From NCBI GenBank assembly GCA_964236735.1, contig CAXSFM010000011.1, forward strand, positions 1-64,000: 64,000 nucleotides of DNA. Reading direction: 5' to 3'. The position numbers were made by a program, and so were the translations under genes. The notes under the pieces are model-generated. The model was not told where the DNA came from and made no database searches. It saw only the letters and a program-made list of their open reading frames with translations. Of the stretch, positions 17,232-25,870 are shown in pieces. How positions within the stretch are numbered: the first letter of the stretch is position 1; each line of letters begins with the position of its first letter. The DNA comes from JAIVJG01 sp964236735 (lineage in GTDB: Bacteria > Acidobacteriota > Blastocatellia > Pyrinomonadales > Pyrinomonadaceae).

Positions 17232-18188
17232 ATGAACACAACAGCTACAGAGAGCGGAAATGAAAAAGCGAAAGCATTGGACGGCGCGCGCGTGGCGGCG
17301 GAAATAAAGTCGGAGGTTGCGCTCGAAGTTGAGATGCTGCGGCGCGAACACGGCGTCACGCCCGGCCTCGTCGTGGTGCGTGTCGGCGAAGACCCGGCGT
17401 CGGCTGTCTATGTCAGGAATAAAGTGCGTCTCTCAGAAGAGTTGGGAATCAAATCCGAGCATCACGCGCTCCCGGCTGAGACGACGACGGGGCAATTGTT
17501 GTCACTGATTGCCGGCCTCAACGCGCGCAATGACGTTGACGGCATACTCGTTCAACTGCCGCTACCCAAACACATTGAAGAACGCCTTATCATCGAGGCG
17601 ATTGACCCGTCGAAGGATGTGGACGGCTTTCACCCGCTCAACGTCGGGCGTCTATTTTCGCGGCAACCCGCGCTCGTGCCATGCACGCCGCTCGGCATCG
17701 TGGAAATGCTGGCTCGTGAAAAAATCGAGATTGCAGGGCGAAGTGTCTGCGTCGTCGGGCGCAGCGGGATCGTCGGGCGTCCGGTGGCTGAACTGCTGCT
17801 GCAAAGAGATGCCACAGTGACAATCTGCCATTCACGCACGCGCGATTTACCGTCAGTGACGCGCGAGGCGGACATCCTGATCGCGGCGATTGGAAGGCCG
17901 GCGTTCATTCGCGCGGAACACGTCAAGCCGGGCGCGGTGGTGGTTGATGTCGGCATCAACAAGGTGACGGATGAAGCGCAGGCACGCGATTTTTTCGGAG
18001 ACTCAAACGAGAAGCGTCTGAAGGCTTTGCACGAGCGTGGCTATACGCTCGTCGGCGACGTGCATCCCGCAGAAGTCTCGAAAGTCGCGGGCTGGCTGAC
18101 GCCAGTGCCCGGCGGCGTAGGTTTGTTAACCGTCGCCATGTTGATGCGAAATACGATCACTGCGGCATGCAGGCGGCGCGGCATTTGA
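17232..18188 (+). CDS. folD: methylenetetrahydrofolate dehydrogenase/cyclohydrolase
   Basis: Bifunctional folate one-carbon enzyme, NADP-dependent dehydrogenase plus cyclohydrolase. 318 residues from the ATG at 17232. YVRNKVRLSEELGI carries the catalytic Lys; DGILVQLPLPKHI, DVDGFHPLNVG and GRSGIVGRPVAELLLQRDATVTICHSRT (nucleotide binding) follow. The late family motif normally PGGVGPMT reads PGGVGLLT. About 25 residues at the N-terminus and the DEAQARDFFGDSNEKRLKALHERG stretch lengthen it relative to the usual 285-300. A possible extended -10 (TGCTAGGAT) ends about 16 bases before the ATG. The coaE gene follows 10 bases later. Confidence 0.94.
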   Translation: MNTTATESGNEKAKALDGARVAAEIKSEVALEVEMLRREHGVTPGLVVVRVGEDPASAVYVRNKVRLSEELGIKSEHHALPAETTTGQLLSLIAGLNARNDVDGILVQLPLPKHIEERLIIEAIDPSKDVDGFHPLNVGRLFSRQPALVPCTPLGIVEMLAREKIEIAGRSVCVVGRSGIVGRPVAELLLQRDATVTICHSRTRDLPSVTREADILIAAIGRPAFIRAEHVKPGAVVVDVGINKVTDEAQARDFFGDSNEKRLKALHERGYTLVGDVHPAEVSKVAGWLTPVPGGVGLLTVAMLMRNTITAACRRRGI

Positions 18189-18198
18189 TGTTGAAGAT

Positions 18199-18813
18199 AT
18201 GTTGCGTGTCGGATTAACAGGCTCCATCGCGGTCGGCAAGTCCTTCGTGTCGGGCGTGCTGGCGGAGTCGGGTTGTCACGTTATAGATGCCGATGTGGTG
18301 GCGCGTTCCGTCGTGGAGAAGGGGACGCACGGCTTGCAGCTTCTCGTCGAGAAGTTCGGCGTCGAAATTCTTGAAAGCGACGGGACGCTCGGTCGCGCGC
18401 GGATGAGCGAGATAATTTTTGCGGACAGAGAGAAGCGTGAGTTACTGAACAGCCTGTTGCATCCGCTCATCATTCAAGCGCAGGACGAACAGTTGCGACG
18501 TTGGGAAGAGACTGACCCGGCAGGCGTCGGGATTGTGGACGCCGCGTTGTTGATAGAATCGGGCGGGCATGAGCGTTTCGATAAAATCATCGTCGTCCAT
18601 TGTCGCCCGGACATTCAGTTGACGAGATTGATGGAGCGCAACAATCTCACGCGAGTCGAAGCGGAGAGACGCATCGCTTCACAATTGCCGCAGCAGGAAA
18701 AGCTACGCTACGCCGATTATGCGATTGACACCTCTGATGGCTTTGATGAGACGCGCCGACAAGTTGTGAATGTTTTCGACAGACTAACTGTGCTGGCTGA
18801 AAGCGGATTGTAG
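18199..18813 (+). CDS. coaE: dephospho-CoA kinase
   Basis: Last step of coenzyme A synthesis: phosphorylates dephospho-CoA with ATP. 204 residues. The P-loop is GSIAVGKS near residues 8-15, then HVIDADVVAR, HPLIIQAQ, GIVDAALLIESGGHERFD and a lid-like QLTRLMERNNLTRVEAERRIASQ. All normal for CoaE. It is 10 bases downstream of folD, so cotranscribed, and is followed by a gene-poor stretch. Confidence 0.94.
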   Translation: MLRVGLTGSIAVGKSFVSGVLAESGCHVIDADVVARSVVEKGTHGLQLLVEKFGVEILESDGTLGRARMSEIIFADREKRELLNSLLHPLIIQAQDEQLRRWEETDPAGVGIVDAALLIESGGHERFDKIIVVHCRPDIQLTRLMERNNLTRVEAERRIASQLPQQEKLRYADYAIDTSDGFDETRRQVVNVFDRLTVLAESGL

Positions 18814-18822
18814 AAGCGCTGG

Positions 18823-19036
18823 CTATTTCAACGCATCGCGCCTGTATTTGACCTCATCAAACATCTGAATTTCGCCATCGTCTTGCAGGCTTCGCACGCA
18901 ACGTGCAACTGGCGACACGTCTTCCGGCATCGTTAGGTTATGGCCGATGGTTGAGAAAATCTTGATTGGCAGGGTCTTGCGTGATAATTTGAGCGGTAGT
19001 TTCCTACGTATCGCAGCAGCGTGTTCACTGAGTCTC
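18823..19036 (-). pseudogene. possible gene remnant: C-terminal fragment with winged-helix look
   Basis: On the minus strand a frame of about 70 codons is open from a stop near 19036 to the TAG at 18823. It translates to protein-like sequence (HAAAIRRKLPLKLSRKTLPI, IFSTIGHNLTMPEDVSPVAR, SLQDDGEIQMFDEVKYRR). The only ATG is about 34 codons before the end. The last part resembles a winged-helix tail such as those of some restriction endonucleases (inference, weak). It is either the surviving C-terminus of a lost gene or a chance frame. The enclosing gap (18814-19172) holds no other gene; a poor promoter (TTGATT, 15 bases, GATAAT) lies at 18962-18988. Confidence 0.35.
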
Positions 19037-19172
19037 CCCTGTTATACCAGCTTCGTTTGAGAATAATCATGTTCGTGTTTGATGGCAGTTGAAGGCTCGC
19101 CTTTCGTCTGATTCTCGATGCGGGACGCACGCCCCTTTTTCAAATGCTCGTCAGCGTTAGAGGAGTTGAATG

Positions 19173-21203
19173 ATGAAGTTAATTGTTCAGGATAAAATCG
19201 CCACTGTGAGCGCGATTCTTTTGTCGCTCGTCATGTTGAACGCGGGTTGCGGCGCGCGCGCCAGTAAGAAGACGGAATTTTTCGGAAAGATTCAACCGCC
19301 GGGCGGTCAGACGTTGCGCTACGTTTCCGGCTCCGAGCCTGAGTCGCTCGACCCGCAAATCGGTTCAGGCCAACCGGAGGCGCGCATCTACATGGCGCTC
19401 TTCGAGGGACTGGCCGAGTTCGACCCGAAGACGATGGCTCCTATCCCGGCCATCGCCGAAAATTGGGAAACCAACAAAGACTCCTCCGAGTTCATCTTTC
19501 ACCTGCGGCACAACGCGCGCTTCTCAAACGGCGACCCGATCACGGCGGGTGATTTCGTCTATTCATTCAGACGCGGACTATCACCTGCGCTCGCCGCGCG
19601 CAACGCCTATCTCGCTTATGAATTAAAGTATGCCGCCGGATACAACGAGGGCGGCATGTTCGTGCGCGACGCGAAGACCGGCAAGTTCGTGACGGCGGCG
19701 GAAGTCGAATCTGACGAAGACAAAGCGGCTGACGCGGCGTCCGGTCTGCCGTCTTCCGCTGCCGCGTCAAACCTTTCACCGCATGATGCGGAACTGGCCG
19801 TTGACAAAAACAATCCGCAGTACGATACAGACTTTCACCACTTCATGCATGAGCCGCTGCGTCTCGTCGTGGCCGGCGACGACAAAGCGCGCGAGAAAGA
19901 GTTCAAAGCGAATCCTAAACTGCGCGCCGCGCTCGAAGGAAAGGAACTCGTCGCGGTGAAAGCCGAAGATGTCGGCGTGGAAGCGATTGACGATTACACG
20001 CTGCGGCTGTCGCTGACGCAAAGCGCGCCGTACTTCATCGGTCTGATGCCGCACCAGTTTTTCCGCGTCGTGCCGCGCAAGGCCATCGAACGCTGGGGCG
20101 ACACGGCGTGGACGCAACCTGAACACATCATCACCAGCGGCCCTTTTAAGCTTCAGGCGTGGAAACCTTATAACGAGATCGTCGTCGTCAAAGACCCGAT
20201 GTACTGGGACGTGGCGACCGTCAGGCTCAATCAAATCTCTTTCTACCCGCTCGACGAGCAGACGACGATGATGAATCTGTACAAGGCTGGCGAAGTGGAT
20301 GCGACGTACAATCACACTGTGCCGGTCGGCTGGCTCGACATCATCAAACCGCTGAAGGACTACATGGACGCGCCCGAAGTCGCCATCGAATATTATCAAT
20401 TCAATATCACGAAGCCGCCCTTCAACGATAAGCGCGTGCGGAAAGCCTTCAACATGGCGATTGACAAGGTCGCGCTCGCCGAATATCGCAAGATCGTCAA
20501 GCCTCTGACAGCTTTCACGCCGGAGGGGATTTTCCCCGGCTACCCGCAGCCGAAGGGCGACGAGTTCAACGCTGAGAAAGCCAAGCAACTTTTGGCCGAT
20601 GCGGGTTACAAGGACGCTTCCGGCAAGTTCGACCCGAATAAGTTTCCGATCAATGATGTGGAATTGACCTACAACACCGCCGAGTCGAATCGCCAAGTCG
20701 CAGAGTTCGTGCAGGCGCAGTGGAAACAAAATCTCGGTCTCACTGTCGGCCTCAAGAACATGGAGTTCAAGACCTTCCTCAACACTCGCGCCAAGCTCGA
20801 ATACAAAGGTGTGTGCCGCGCCGGTTGGGTGGGCGATTACATGGACCCGTACACCTTCCTCGCACTCTTCTCGACCATCGGCGGCGACAACGGCACGGGC
20901 TGGTTCGACCCGAAGTATGCCGCCATCCTCAAGGAAGCGAATCGTCAGAGTGATCAGCAGAAGCGTTACGAATTGCTGGCGAAGGCAGAAGCTTATCTGA
21001 TTGACTTTCAACCCGTAATTCCTTTGATGACGAACGCGACCAATTGGATGAAGAAGCCTTACGTTAAGGGCATGTATCCGAATCCCGGCACGCTTCATTC
21101 GTGGAAATACGTCTATATCGAAGACGACCGCGCGAAGTGGGATTACGGGATGCCGTCCCTGTTGCCCGACGACGCCGCGAGCAAAACGACGACCGCCGAG
21201 TAG
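19173..21203 (+). CDS. oppA: oligopeptide ABC transporter, substrate-binding lipoprotein
   Basis: Family 5 extracellular solute-binding protein, the peptide receptor of the importer encoded by the next four genes. About 676 residues. The signal peptide ends in a lipobox (LNAGC), so it is anchored in the membrane. ETLDPQ-type core here reads PESLDPQIGSGQPEARIYMALFEGL; YEYY-type and TAFTPEGIFPGY follow. An insertion of about 80 residues near 165-245 (Ala/Asp/Glu-rich, TAAEVESDEDKAADAASG) splits the first lobe and lengthens the protein beyond the usual 540-600. The ATG at 19173 lies 7 bases after AGAGGAG; ATG 19170 is the alternative. Confidence 0.92.
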   Translation: MKLIVQDKIATVSAILLSLVMLNAGCGARASKKTEFFGKIQPPGGQTLRYVSGSEPESLDPQIGSGQPEARIYMALFEGLAEFDPKTMAPIPAIAENWETNKDSSEFIFHLRHNARFSNGDPITAGDFVYSFRRGLSPALAARNAYLAYELKYAAGYNEGGMFVRDAKTGKFVTAAEVESDEDKAADAASGLPSSAAASNLSPHDAELAVDKNNPQYDTDFHHFMHEPLRLVVAGDDKAREKEFKANPKLRAALEGKELVAVKAEDVGVEAIDDYTLRLSLTQSAPYFIGLMPHQFFRVVPRKAIERWGDTAWTQPEHIITSGPFKLQAWKPYNEIVVVKDPMYWDVATVRLNQISFYPLDEQTTMMNLYKAGEVDATYNHTVPVGWLDIIKPLKDYMDAPEVAIEYYQFNITKPPFNDKRVRKAFNMAIDKVALAEYRKIVKPLTAFTPEGIFPGYPQPKGDEFNAEKAKQLLADAGYKDASGKFDPNKFPINDVELTYNTAESNRQVAEFVQAQWKQNLGLTVGLKNMEFKTFLNTRAKLEYKGVCRAGWVGDYMDPYTFLALFSTIGGDNGTGWFDPKYAAILKEANRQSDQQKRYELLAKAEAYLIDFQPVIPLMTNATNWMKKPYVKGMYPNPGTLHSWKYVYIEDDRAKWDYGMPSLLPDDAASKTTTAE

Positions 21204-21221
21204 AGAGGTGTAACAACTCCG

Positions 21222-22142
21222 ATGTTCAAGTTTGTCATCCGTCGCCTGCTGATTACCGTGCCGATGGTCATCATCGTCGTCTCTCTGACATGGGGACTAA
21301 TTCGTCTCGCACCCGGCAATTTCTATTCGGGCGAGAAGAAAATTCCGCCGGCCATCGAAAAAAACATCCGTGAAAAGTACGGACTCGATAAGCCTTGGTA
21401 CGTGCAGTACGGGAAAATGCTCGGCAACGTGTTGCAGGGCGACTTCGGAAACTCGCTCAAGTACGAGGGGCAGTCCGTCAATCAAATTCTCTTGACGACG
21501 CTTCCCAAATCCGCCGCGCTTGGACTGACCGCATATCTCATCGCGCTCGTCGTCGGCATCACGGCGGGGACGCTCGCGGCCTTGAAACAAAATTCCCGGC
21601 TCGACTACATCTCGATGGCGGTGGCGATGCTCGGCATCTCCGTTCCAAACTTTGTCTTGGGGCCGCTGCTCGTGTTGCTCTTCTCGCTCTCGCTCTACTG
21701 GTTGCCGCCCGCGCGTTGGGGAGGCTATTTCAGTTGGAATCTTATCCTTCCCGTGCTGACGCTCTCCGGCGTCTATATGGCCTACATCGCGAGACTGACG
21801 CGCTCCGGGATGCTCGAAGTTTTACGCTCCGACTACATTCGCACGGCGCGCGCCAAAGGATTATCGGAGAGGGCGGTCATCGTCCGGCACGCGCTGCGCG
21901 GAGGATTGCTGCCGGTCGTTTCATTCACGGGGCCGGCGCTCGCCTTCCTCGTCACGGGCACGGTCGTGGTGGAACGCATCTACGCGCTGCCCGGACTCGG
22001 CAACTATTTCATCAACGCGAACTTGAATCGCGACGAGCCGCTCATCATCGGCATCGTCGCATTCATCTCGATTGCGATTTTGCTCTTCAACCTGCTGGTG
22101 GATGTCGCCTACGCCTACATTGATCCGCGCATCCGGTATTGA
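21222..22142 (+). CDS. oppB: oligopeptide ABC transporter permease OppB
   Basis: Inner-membrane permease of the BPD_transp_1 family with about six transmembrane helices. 306 residues. It starts MFKFVIRRLLITVPMVIIVV, typical of OppB/DppB, then GLDKPWYVQYGKML and GDFGNSLKY. The EAA loop that contacts the ATPases is RTARAKGLSERAVIVRHALR. Residues AFLVTGTVVVERIYALPGLG match the family. It begins 18 bases after oppA and ends 4 bases before the oppC ATG. Confidence 0.95.
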   Translation: MFKFVIRRLLITVPMVIIVVSLTWGLIRLAPGNFYSGEKKIPPAIEKNIREKYGLDKPWYVQYGKMLGNVLQGDFGNSLKYEGQSVNQILLTTLPKSAALGLTAYLIALVVGITAGTLAALKQNSRLDYISMAVAMLGISVPNFVLGPLLVLLFSLSLYWLPPARWGGYFSWNLILPVLTLSGVYMAYIARLTRSGMLEVLRSDYIRTARAKGLSERAVIVRHALRGGLLPVVSFTGPALAFLVTGTVVVERIYALPGLGNYFINANLNRDEPLIIGIVAFISIAILLFNLLVDVAYAYIDPRIRY

Positions 22143-22146
22143 AGTT

Positions 22147-23280
22147 ATGAACGACGAACGGACGGAGAAAGAAATCGCACCGGCGACGGGGCAGCCCGCT
22201 CTGACGCCGCTCGGCACGCCGCCTCCGCCGCCGGAGGCACGCCGCCGCAACCCGGACATCATCCACACTTCGCCCGAACTTGCCGTCGGCGAAGGCGATG
22301 TGCGTTCCGCCGAGACGGGCGACAATGTGATTACCGGCACGTCTCTGTGGAGAGATGCGTGGCGACGCTTGTTGAAAAATAAGCTGGCCGTCTTCGGCAT
22401 GATCGTGGTCGCCATCATTGTGCTCGTTTCAATCGTCGGCCCCACGATTATCAAAGCGACGACCGGCTTCACATACGACTTCATCCCGCCGGACTCTAAA
22501 CTCGTTAAATCGTTTGCGCCGTTTCAAACGCCGGATGGAAATTTCTCGTGGACGCATCCGATGGGCACGGACATCGCCGGGCGCGACATTCTCGCGCGCG
22601 TCCTGCTCGGCGGGCGCATTTCTCTGATGGTCGGAATCATCTCGACCATCGTGTCGCTCATCATCGGCATTACCTACGGCGCGACGGCGGGCTACGTCGG
22701 CGGCAAGATTGACGACTTGATGATGCGCGTCGTGGACGTGCTTTATTCGCTGCCGTACATGATGATCGTGATCGTGCTGCTGGCCTTCTTCGGCGGCAAC
22801 TCCAAGTTCATCCAGTCGCTTCAAGGCATCGGCATCAGTCAGGGACTCGCGCAGCTTTTCCTGCTTTTCACCGCGCTCGGAGCGGTCTCTTGGCTGACGA
22901 TGGCGCGCATCGTGCGTGGTCAAATCATCTCGCTCAAGAATCAGGAATTTGTGCAGGCGGCGAAAGCGACGGGCGTCTCGACTCCGAAAATTATTTTCCG
23001 GCATCTCGTCCCGAACGCGCTCGGCCCCGTCATCGTCTATGCGACGCTGACGATTCCCTCCGTCATGTTACAGGAGTCATTTCTTTCATTTCTCGGACTC
23101 GGCGTGCAAGCTCCGCTCGCATCGTGGGGCAGCCTTGCCGCCGACGGCATCCAAAACATCGCGATCTTCCCGTGGCAATTAATCTTTCCCGGCGTGACGA
23201 TGGCGCTGACGCTCTTCTCTTTGAACTTCCTCGGCGATGGACTGCGCGATGCGCTCGACCCGCAGATGCGGAAATTCTGA
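22147..23280 (+). CDS. oppC: oligopeptide ABC transporter permease OppC
   Basis: Second permease subunit. 377 residues from ATG 22147; the frame is open earlier inside oppB but not OppC-like there. An unusually long hydrophilic, Pro-rich N-terminus (about 75 residues) precedes WRDAWRRLLKNKLAVFGMIVV, the usual OppC entry. HPMGTDIAGRDILARVLLGGRISLMVG is the family signature, and the EAA loop is QAAKATGVSTPKIIFRHLVP. It ends FLGDGLRDALDPQMRKF, the normal OppC C-terminus. Confidence 0.95.
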   Translation: MNDERTEKEIAPATGQPALTPLGTPPPPPEARRRNPDIIHTSPELAVGEGDVRSAETGDNVITGTSLWRDAWRRLLKNKLAVFGMIVVAIIVLVSIVGPTIIKATTGFTYDFIPPDSKLVKSFAPFQTPDGNFSWTHPMGTDIAGRDILARVLLGGRISLMVGIISTIVSLIIGITYGATAGYVGGKIDDLMMRVVDVLYSLPYMMIVIVLLAFFGGNSKFIQSLQGIGISQGLAQLFLLFTALGAVSWLTMARIVRGQIISLKNQEFVQAAKATGVSTPKIIFRHLVPNALGPVIVYATLTIPSVMLQESFLSFLGLGVQAPLASWGSLAADGIQNIAIFPWQLIFPGVTMALTLFSLNFLGDGLRDALDPQMRKF

Positions 23281-23285
23281 AGACA

Positions 23286-23365
23286 GTGATAAGTGATGAG
23301 TGATAAGTGATGAGTGATAAGAAGAAGACGGTTTTTCTTATCACTCATCACTCATCACTTATCAC
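23286..23365. repeat. heptamer tandem repeats in inverted arms (locus B)
   Basis: Left arm 23286-23320: GTGATAA, GTGATGA, GTGATAA, GTGATGA, GTGATAA. Right arm 23338-23365: TTATCAC, TCATCAC, TCATCAC, TTATCAC, each unit the exact reverse complement of a left-arm unit. The arms differ by one unit. The hairpin loop of 17 bases contains GGTTTTT. It fills the gap between oppC and oppD; the oppD ATG is 10 bases after the right arm. Confidence 0.9.
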
Positions 23366-23375
23366 CTGAAAAACT

Positions 23376-24470
23376 ATGAGCAGCGAGAACGGCACACTCT
23401 TATCGGTCAGAGACCTGAGAACTTATTTCGATACCGAGGATGGCACGGTCAGAGCCGTTGACGGCATCAGCTTTGAACTCAAGCGAGGGGAGACGCTTGG
23501 CATCGTCGGCGAATCCGGCTCGGGCAAGTCGGTGATGAATCTTTCCATTCTCCGTCTCATCCCGCAGCCGCCGGGAAAAATCGTGTCCGGCGAAGTCTTG
23601 TTTCGCGGCGTGGATATTCTCACGCTCTCGCCAGAAGAAGTACGCAAGATTCGCGGCAAGCAGATCAGCATGATCTTCCAAGACCCGATGACCTCGCTCA
23701 ACCCGTTCATGCGAATCTCGAAACAGTTGATGGAAATTACGCAACTGCATCTTGGCTACAACAAAGAGCAGGCTTATGACCACGCCGTCCGCATGTTGGA
23801 AATCGTCGGCATCCCCGACGCACGCACGCGCGTGGAGAGTTACCCACATGAATTCTCAGGCGGGATGCGACAGCGCGTGATGATCGCGATGGCGCTCTCG
23901 TGCGAGCCGGAATTGCTCATCGCAGACGAGCCGACGACCGCGCTTGACGTGACGATTCAAGCGCAGATACTCGAACTCATCAGGAAGCTCAAAATTGACA
24001 CGGGCACGAGCGTCATCCTCATCACGCACGACCTCGGCGTTGTCGCCGGCATGACCGACCACATCATCGTCATGTATGCCGGAAAAGTTTTCGAGCAATC
24101 CACGACGCATGATTTGTTCGCGCTTCCGGGCAATCCGTACACGAAGGGATTGCTCAAGTCCGTCCCCGACCCATCGCAGGAACATGGCGGAGAGTTGTAC
24201 CAGATACGCGGTCTGCCGCCGGATGTCGCGCACTTGCCGACGACACAGTGCCCGTTCGCGGAACGTTGCGACCGCGCCGAAGATTTATGCTTCCGTGAAT
24301 TTCCGCCGTTCGTGAAACTCGCGGAGGAACATTATTCGCTTTGCCATTTCGCGGAGGAAGTCTATCGAGAATCCGGCGATGAGCGTGACGCCGCGACGCG
24401 AAACGCTTCCGCTTTGAACGTGCAAGAGTCCGGCTTGCAGACTCCGAACGCGGGAGGGGAATTGCGATGA
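23376..24470 (+). CDS. oppD: oligopeptide ABC transporter ATPase OppD
   Basis: ATP-hydrolysing subunit of the importer. 364 residues. Walker A GESGSGKS at about 41-48, Q-loop in MIFQDPMTSLNP, signature SGGMRQRV, Walker B LLIADEPTTALDV, and H-loop LITHDLGVV. The C-terminal oligopeptide-transporter extension has the four-Cys pattern CPFAERC, DLCF and LCHF, which in this family can bind an iron-sulfur cluster. Residues after about 330 are unconserved. Its stop overlaps the oppF start as ATGA. Confidence 0.96.
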   Translation: MSSENGTLLSVRDLRTYFDTEDGTVRAVDGISFELKRGETLGIVGESGSGKSVMNLSILRLIPQPPGKIVSGEVLFRGVDILTLSPEEVRKIRGKQISMIFQDPMTSLNPFMRISKQLMEITQLHLGYNKEQAYDHAVRMLEIVGIPDARTRVESYPHEFSGGMRQRVMIAMALSCEPELLIADEPTTALDVTIQAQILELIRKLKIDTGTSVILITHDLGVVAGMTDHIIVMYAGKVFEQSTTHDLFALPGNPYTKGLLKSVPDPSQEHGGELYQIRGLPPDVAHLPTTQCPFAERCDRAEDLCFREFPPFVKLAEEHYSLCHFAEEVYRESGDERDAATRNASALNVQESGLQTPNAGGELR

Positions 24471-25606
24471 GTACACAAGAAATTTCCGGCACGGGTGCGG
24501 GCAGTATGCCTCCGGCTTTGATGCCGGCTGACGGCACAGAGCCTCTCATCGCGATTCGTGAACTGAAAGTCCATTTCGATCTCGGCGGCGGGACGGCGTG
24601 GGACAAACTCGTCGGCGGCTCGCCCGTCAAGCGCGTCGTGAAGGCTGTTGACGGCGTCTCGATTGACATCTTCCCCGGCGAGACGCTCGGACTCGTCGGC
24701 GAGTCGGGTTGCGGCAAATCCACGCTGGGACGCGCGCTGCTCCGGCTCACGGAACCCACGAGCGGGCAGGTGCTTTTCAGAGGGCAGAATCTCGCGCCGC
24801 TTTCAGAGAGGCAGATGCGTCGTTACCGTCGGCATCTGCAAATGATTTTTCAAGACCCTTACGCCTCGCTTAATCCACGCATGACCGTCGCGCAGATTAT
24901 CGGCGAGCCGCTTGAGACGTTCGGCATCGCGCGCGGCAAAGAAGGTTTCGCGCGCGTGCGCGAGTTGATGGAGACGGTAGGTTTAAGCCCGCGTTTCATC
25001 AAACGATACCCGCACGAATTTTCCGGCGGCCAACGCCAGCGCATCGGCATCGCGCGCGCTCTCGCCGCGAATCCCGATTTCATCGTCGCGGACGAACCCA
25101 TCTCCGCGCTAGACGTGTCAATCCAGTCGCAGATTATGAACCTCATGGGGCGTCTCCAGCGCGAGCGGAATCTGACATATCTGTTCATCTCGCACGACCT
25201 CCGTGCTATCCGTCACGTCTCAGACCGCGTGGCAGTGATGTATCTCGGCAAACTCGTGGAGATCGCAGATGCGCGTGTCGTCTATGACGAGCCTTTGATG
25301 CCGTACACGAAGGCGCTGATTTCCGCCGTCCCCGTGCCAGACCCGGAGACTGAGGCGCGGCGCGAGCGCATCGTCTTACAAGGCGACGTGCCGTCTCCCA
25401 TCAACCCGCCTTCCGGCTGCCGCTTTCACACGCGCTGCCCGTGGGCGATACAAGCCTGCAAGGAAATCGTCCCGCCGCTTGCGGAGATTAAACCGAACCA
25501 CTATGCGGCATGTATTCGCATCAGCCCCGACCAGCCGGACATTGAACAGGTTGCGCCGGGCGACGCACCCGGCCTCCAGAATCCGGGACGAATCATCGCA
25601 CAGTGA
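24467..25606 (+). CDS. oppF: oligopeptide ABC transporter ATPase OppF
   Basis: Second ATPase of the importer. 379 residues. A segment preceding the P-loop (GGTAWDKLVGGSPVKRVVKAV) is typical of OppF/DppF. Walker A GESGCGKS, MIFQDPYASLNPRMTV, signature SGGQRQRIGIARAL, Walker B FIVADEPISALDVS, and H-loop FISHDLRAI. The C-terminal extension has CRFHTRCPWAIQACKE. It is translationally coupled to oppD by a 4-base overlap and completes oppABCDF. A small perfect hairpin spans its stop codon. Confidence 0.96.
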   Translation: MSTQEISGTGAGSMPPALMPADGTEPLIAIRELKVHFDLGGGTAWDKLVGGSPVKRVVKAVDGVSIDIFPGETLGLVGESGCGKSTLGRALLRLTEPTSGQVLFRGQNLAPLSERQMRRYRRHLQMIFQDPYASLNPRMTVAQIIGEPLETFGIARGKEGFARVRELMETVGLSPRFIKRYPHEFSGGQRQRIGIARALAANPDFIVADEPISALDVSIQSQIMNLMGRLQRERNLTYLFISHDLRAIRHVSDRVAVMYLGKLVEIADARVVYDEPLMPYTKALISAVPVPDPETEARRERIVLQGDVPSPINPPSGCRFHTRCPWAIQACKEIVPPLAEIKPNHYAACIRISPDQPDIEQVAPGDAPGLQNPGRIIAQ

Positions 25607-25617
25607 AATTCTCACTG
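25601..25617 (+). terminator. small hairpin at the oppF stop, weak terminator
   Basis: CAGTGA (25601-25606), loop AATTC, TCACTG (25612-25617). The stem is perfect but only 6 bp, and AATTAGACATTT follows instead of a true T-tract. Termination is uncertain. Confidence 0.3.
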
Positions 25618-25699
25618 AATTAGACATTTATAGAGAGAGCGCCGGACTGAAAGAATTAGTTTTGGCCGGCAGGAGCCGTTATTTCAAAATGCCAGGCTC

Positions 25700-25728
25700 T
25701 TGTCTGTTCGCGTGCGGACACCTATACT
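25700..25728 (+). promoter_or_regulatory. sigma70-like promoter of the c-di-GMP/partner-switch operon
   Basis: TTGTCT (25700-25705), 17-base spacer, TATACT (25723-25728). The -10 has one mismatch from consensus. The predicted start near 25735 gives a leader of about 135 bases to the GGDEF gene ATG at 25871. Within the leader CTTCC (25760-25764) can pair with GGAAG (25774-25778). I found no riboswitch that I could name. Confidence 0.5.
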
Positions 25729-25870
25729 TGAGGCTGTAGGTTGGATGCTCCGGCAGAGCCTTCCATCTTCCCCGGAAGCGCGCTCACGGCAACCACCCCA
25801 GATAGTCATCCAGAAGATTGTCCCTCCCAAATTACGCGCCGAAGCCAGATTTTGAGCATCTGATTTTCAA

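Noticed and set aside
19776..21098. 440-codon open frame antisense to oppA
   Set aside because: Shadow frame with no recognisable domain, opposite a clear solute-binding protein.
25729..25870. Cobalamin- or c-di-GMP-riboswitch-like leader before the GGDEF gene
   Set aside because: A GAAGCCAGA stretch and a short hairpin recall riboswitch pieces, but conserved cores and pairing order are missing.
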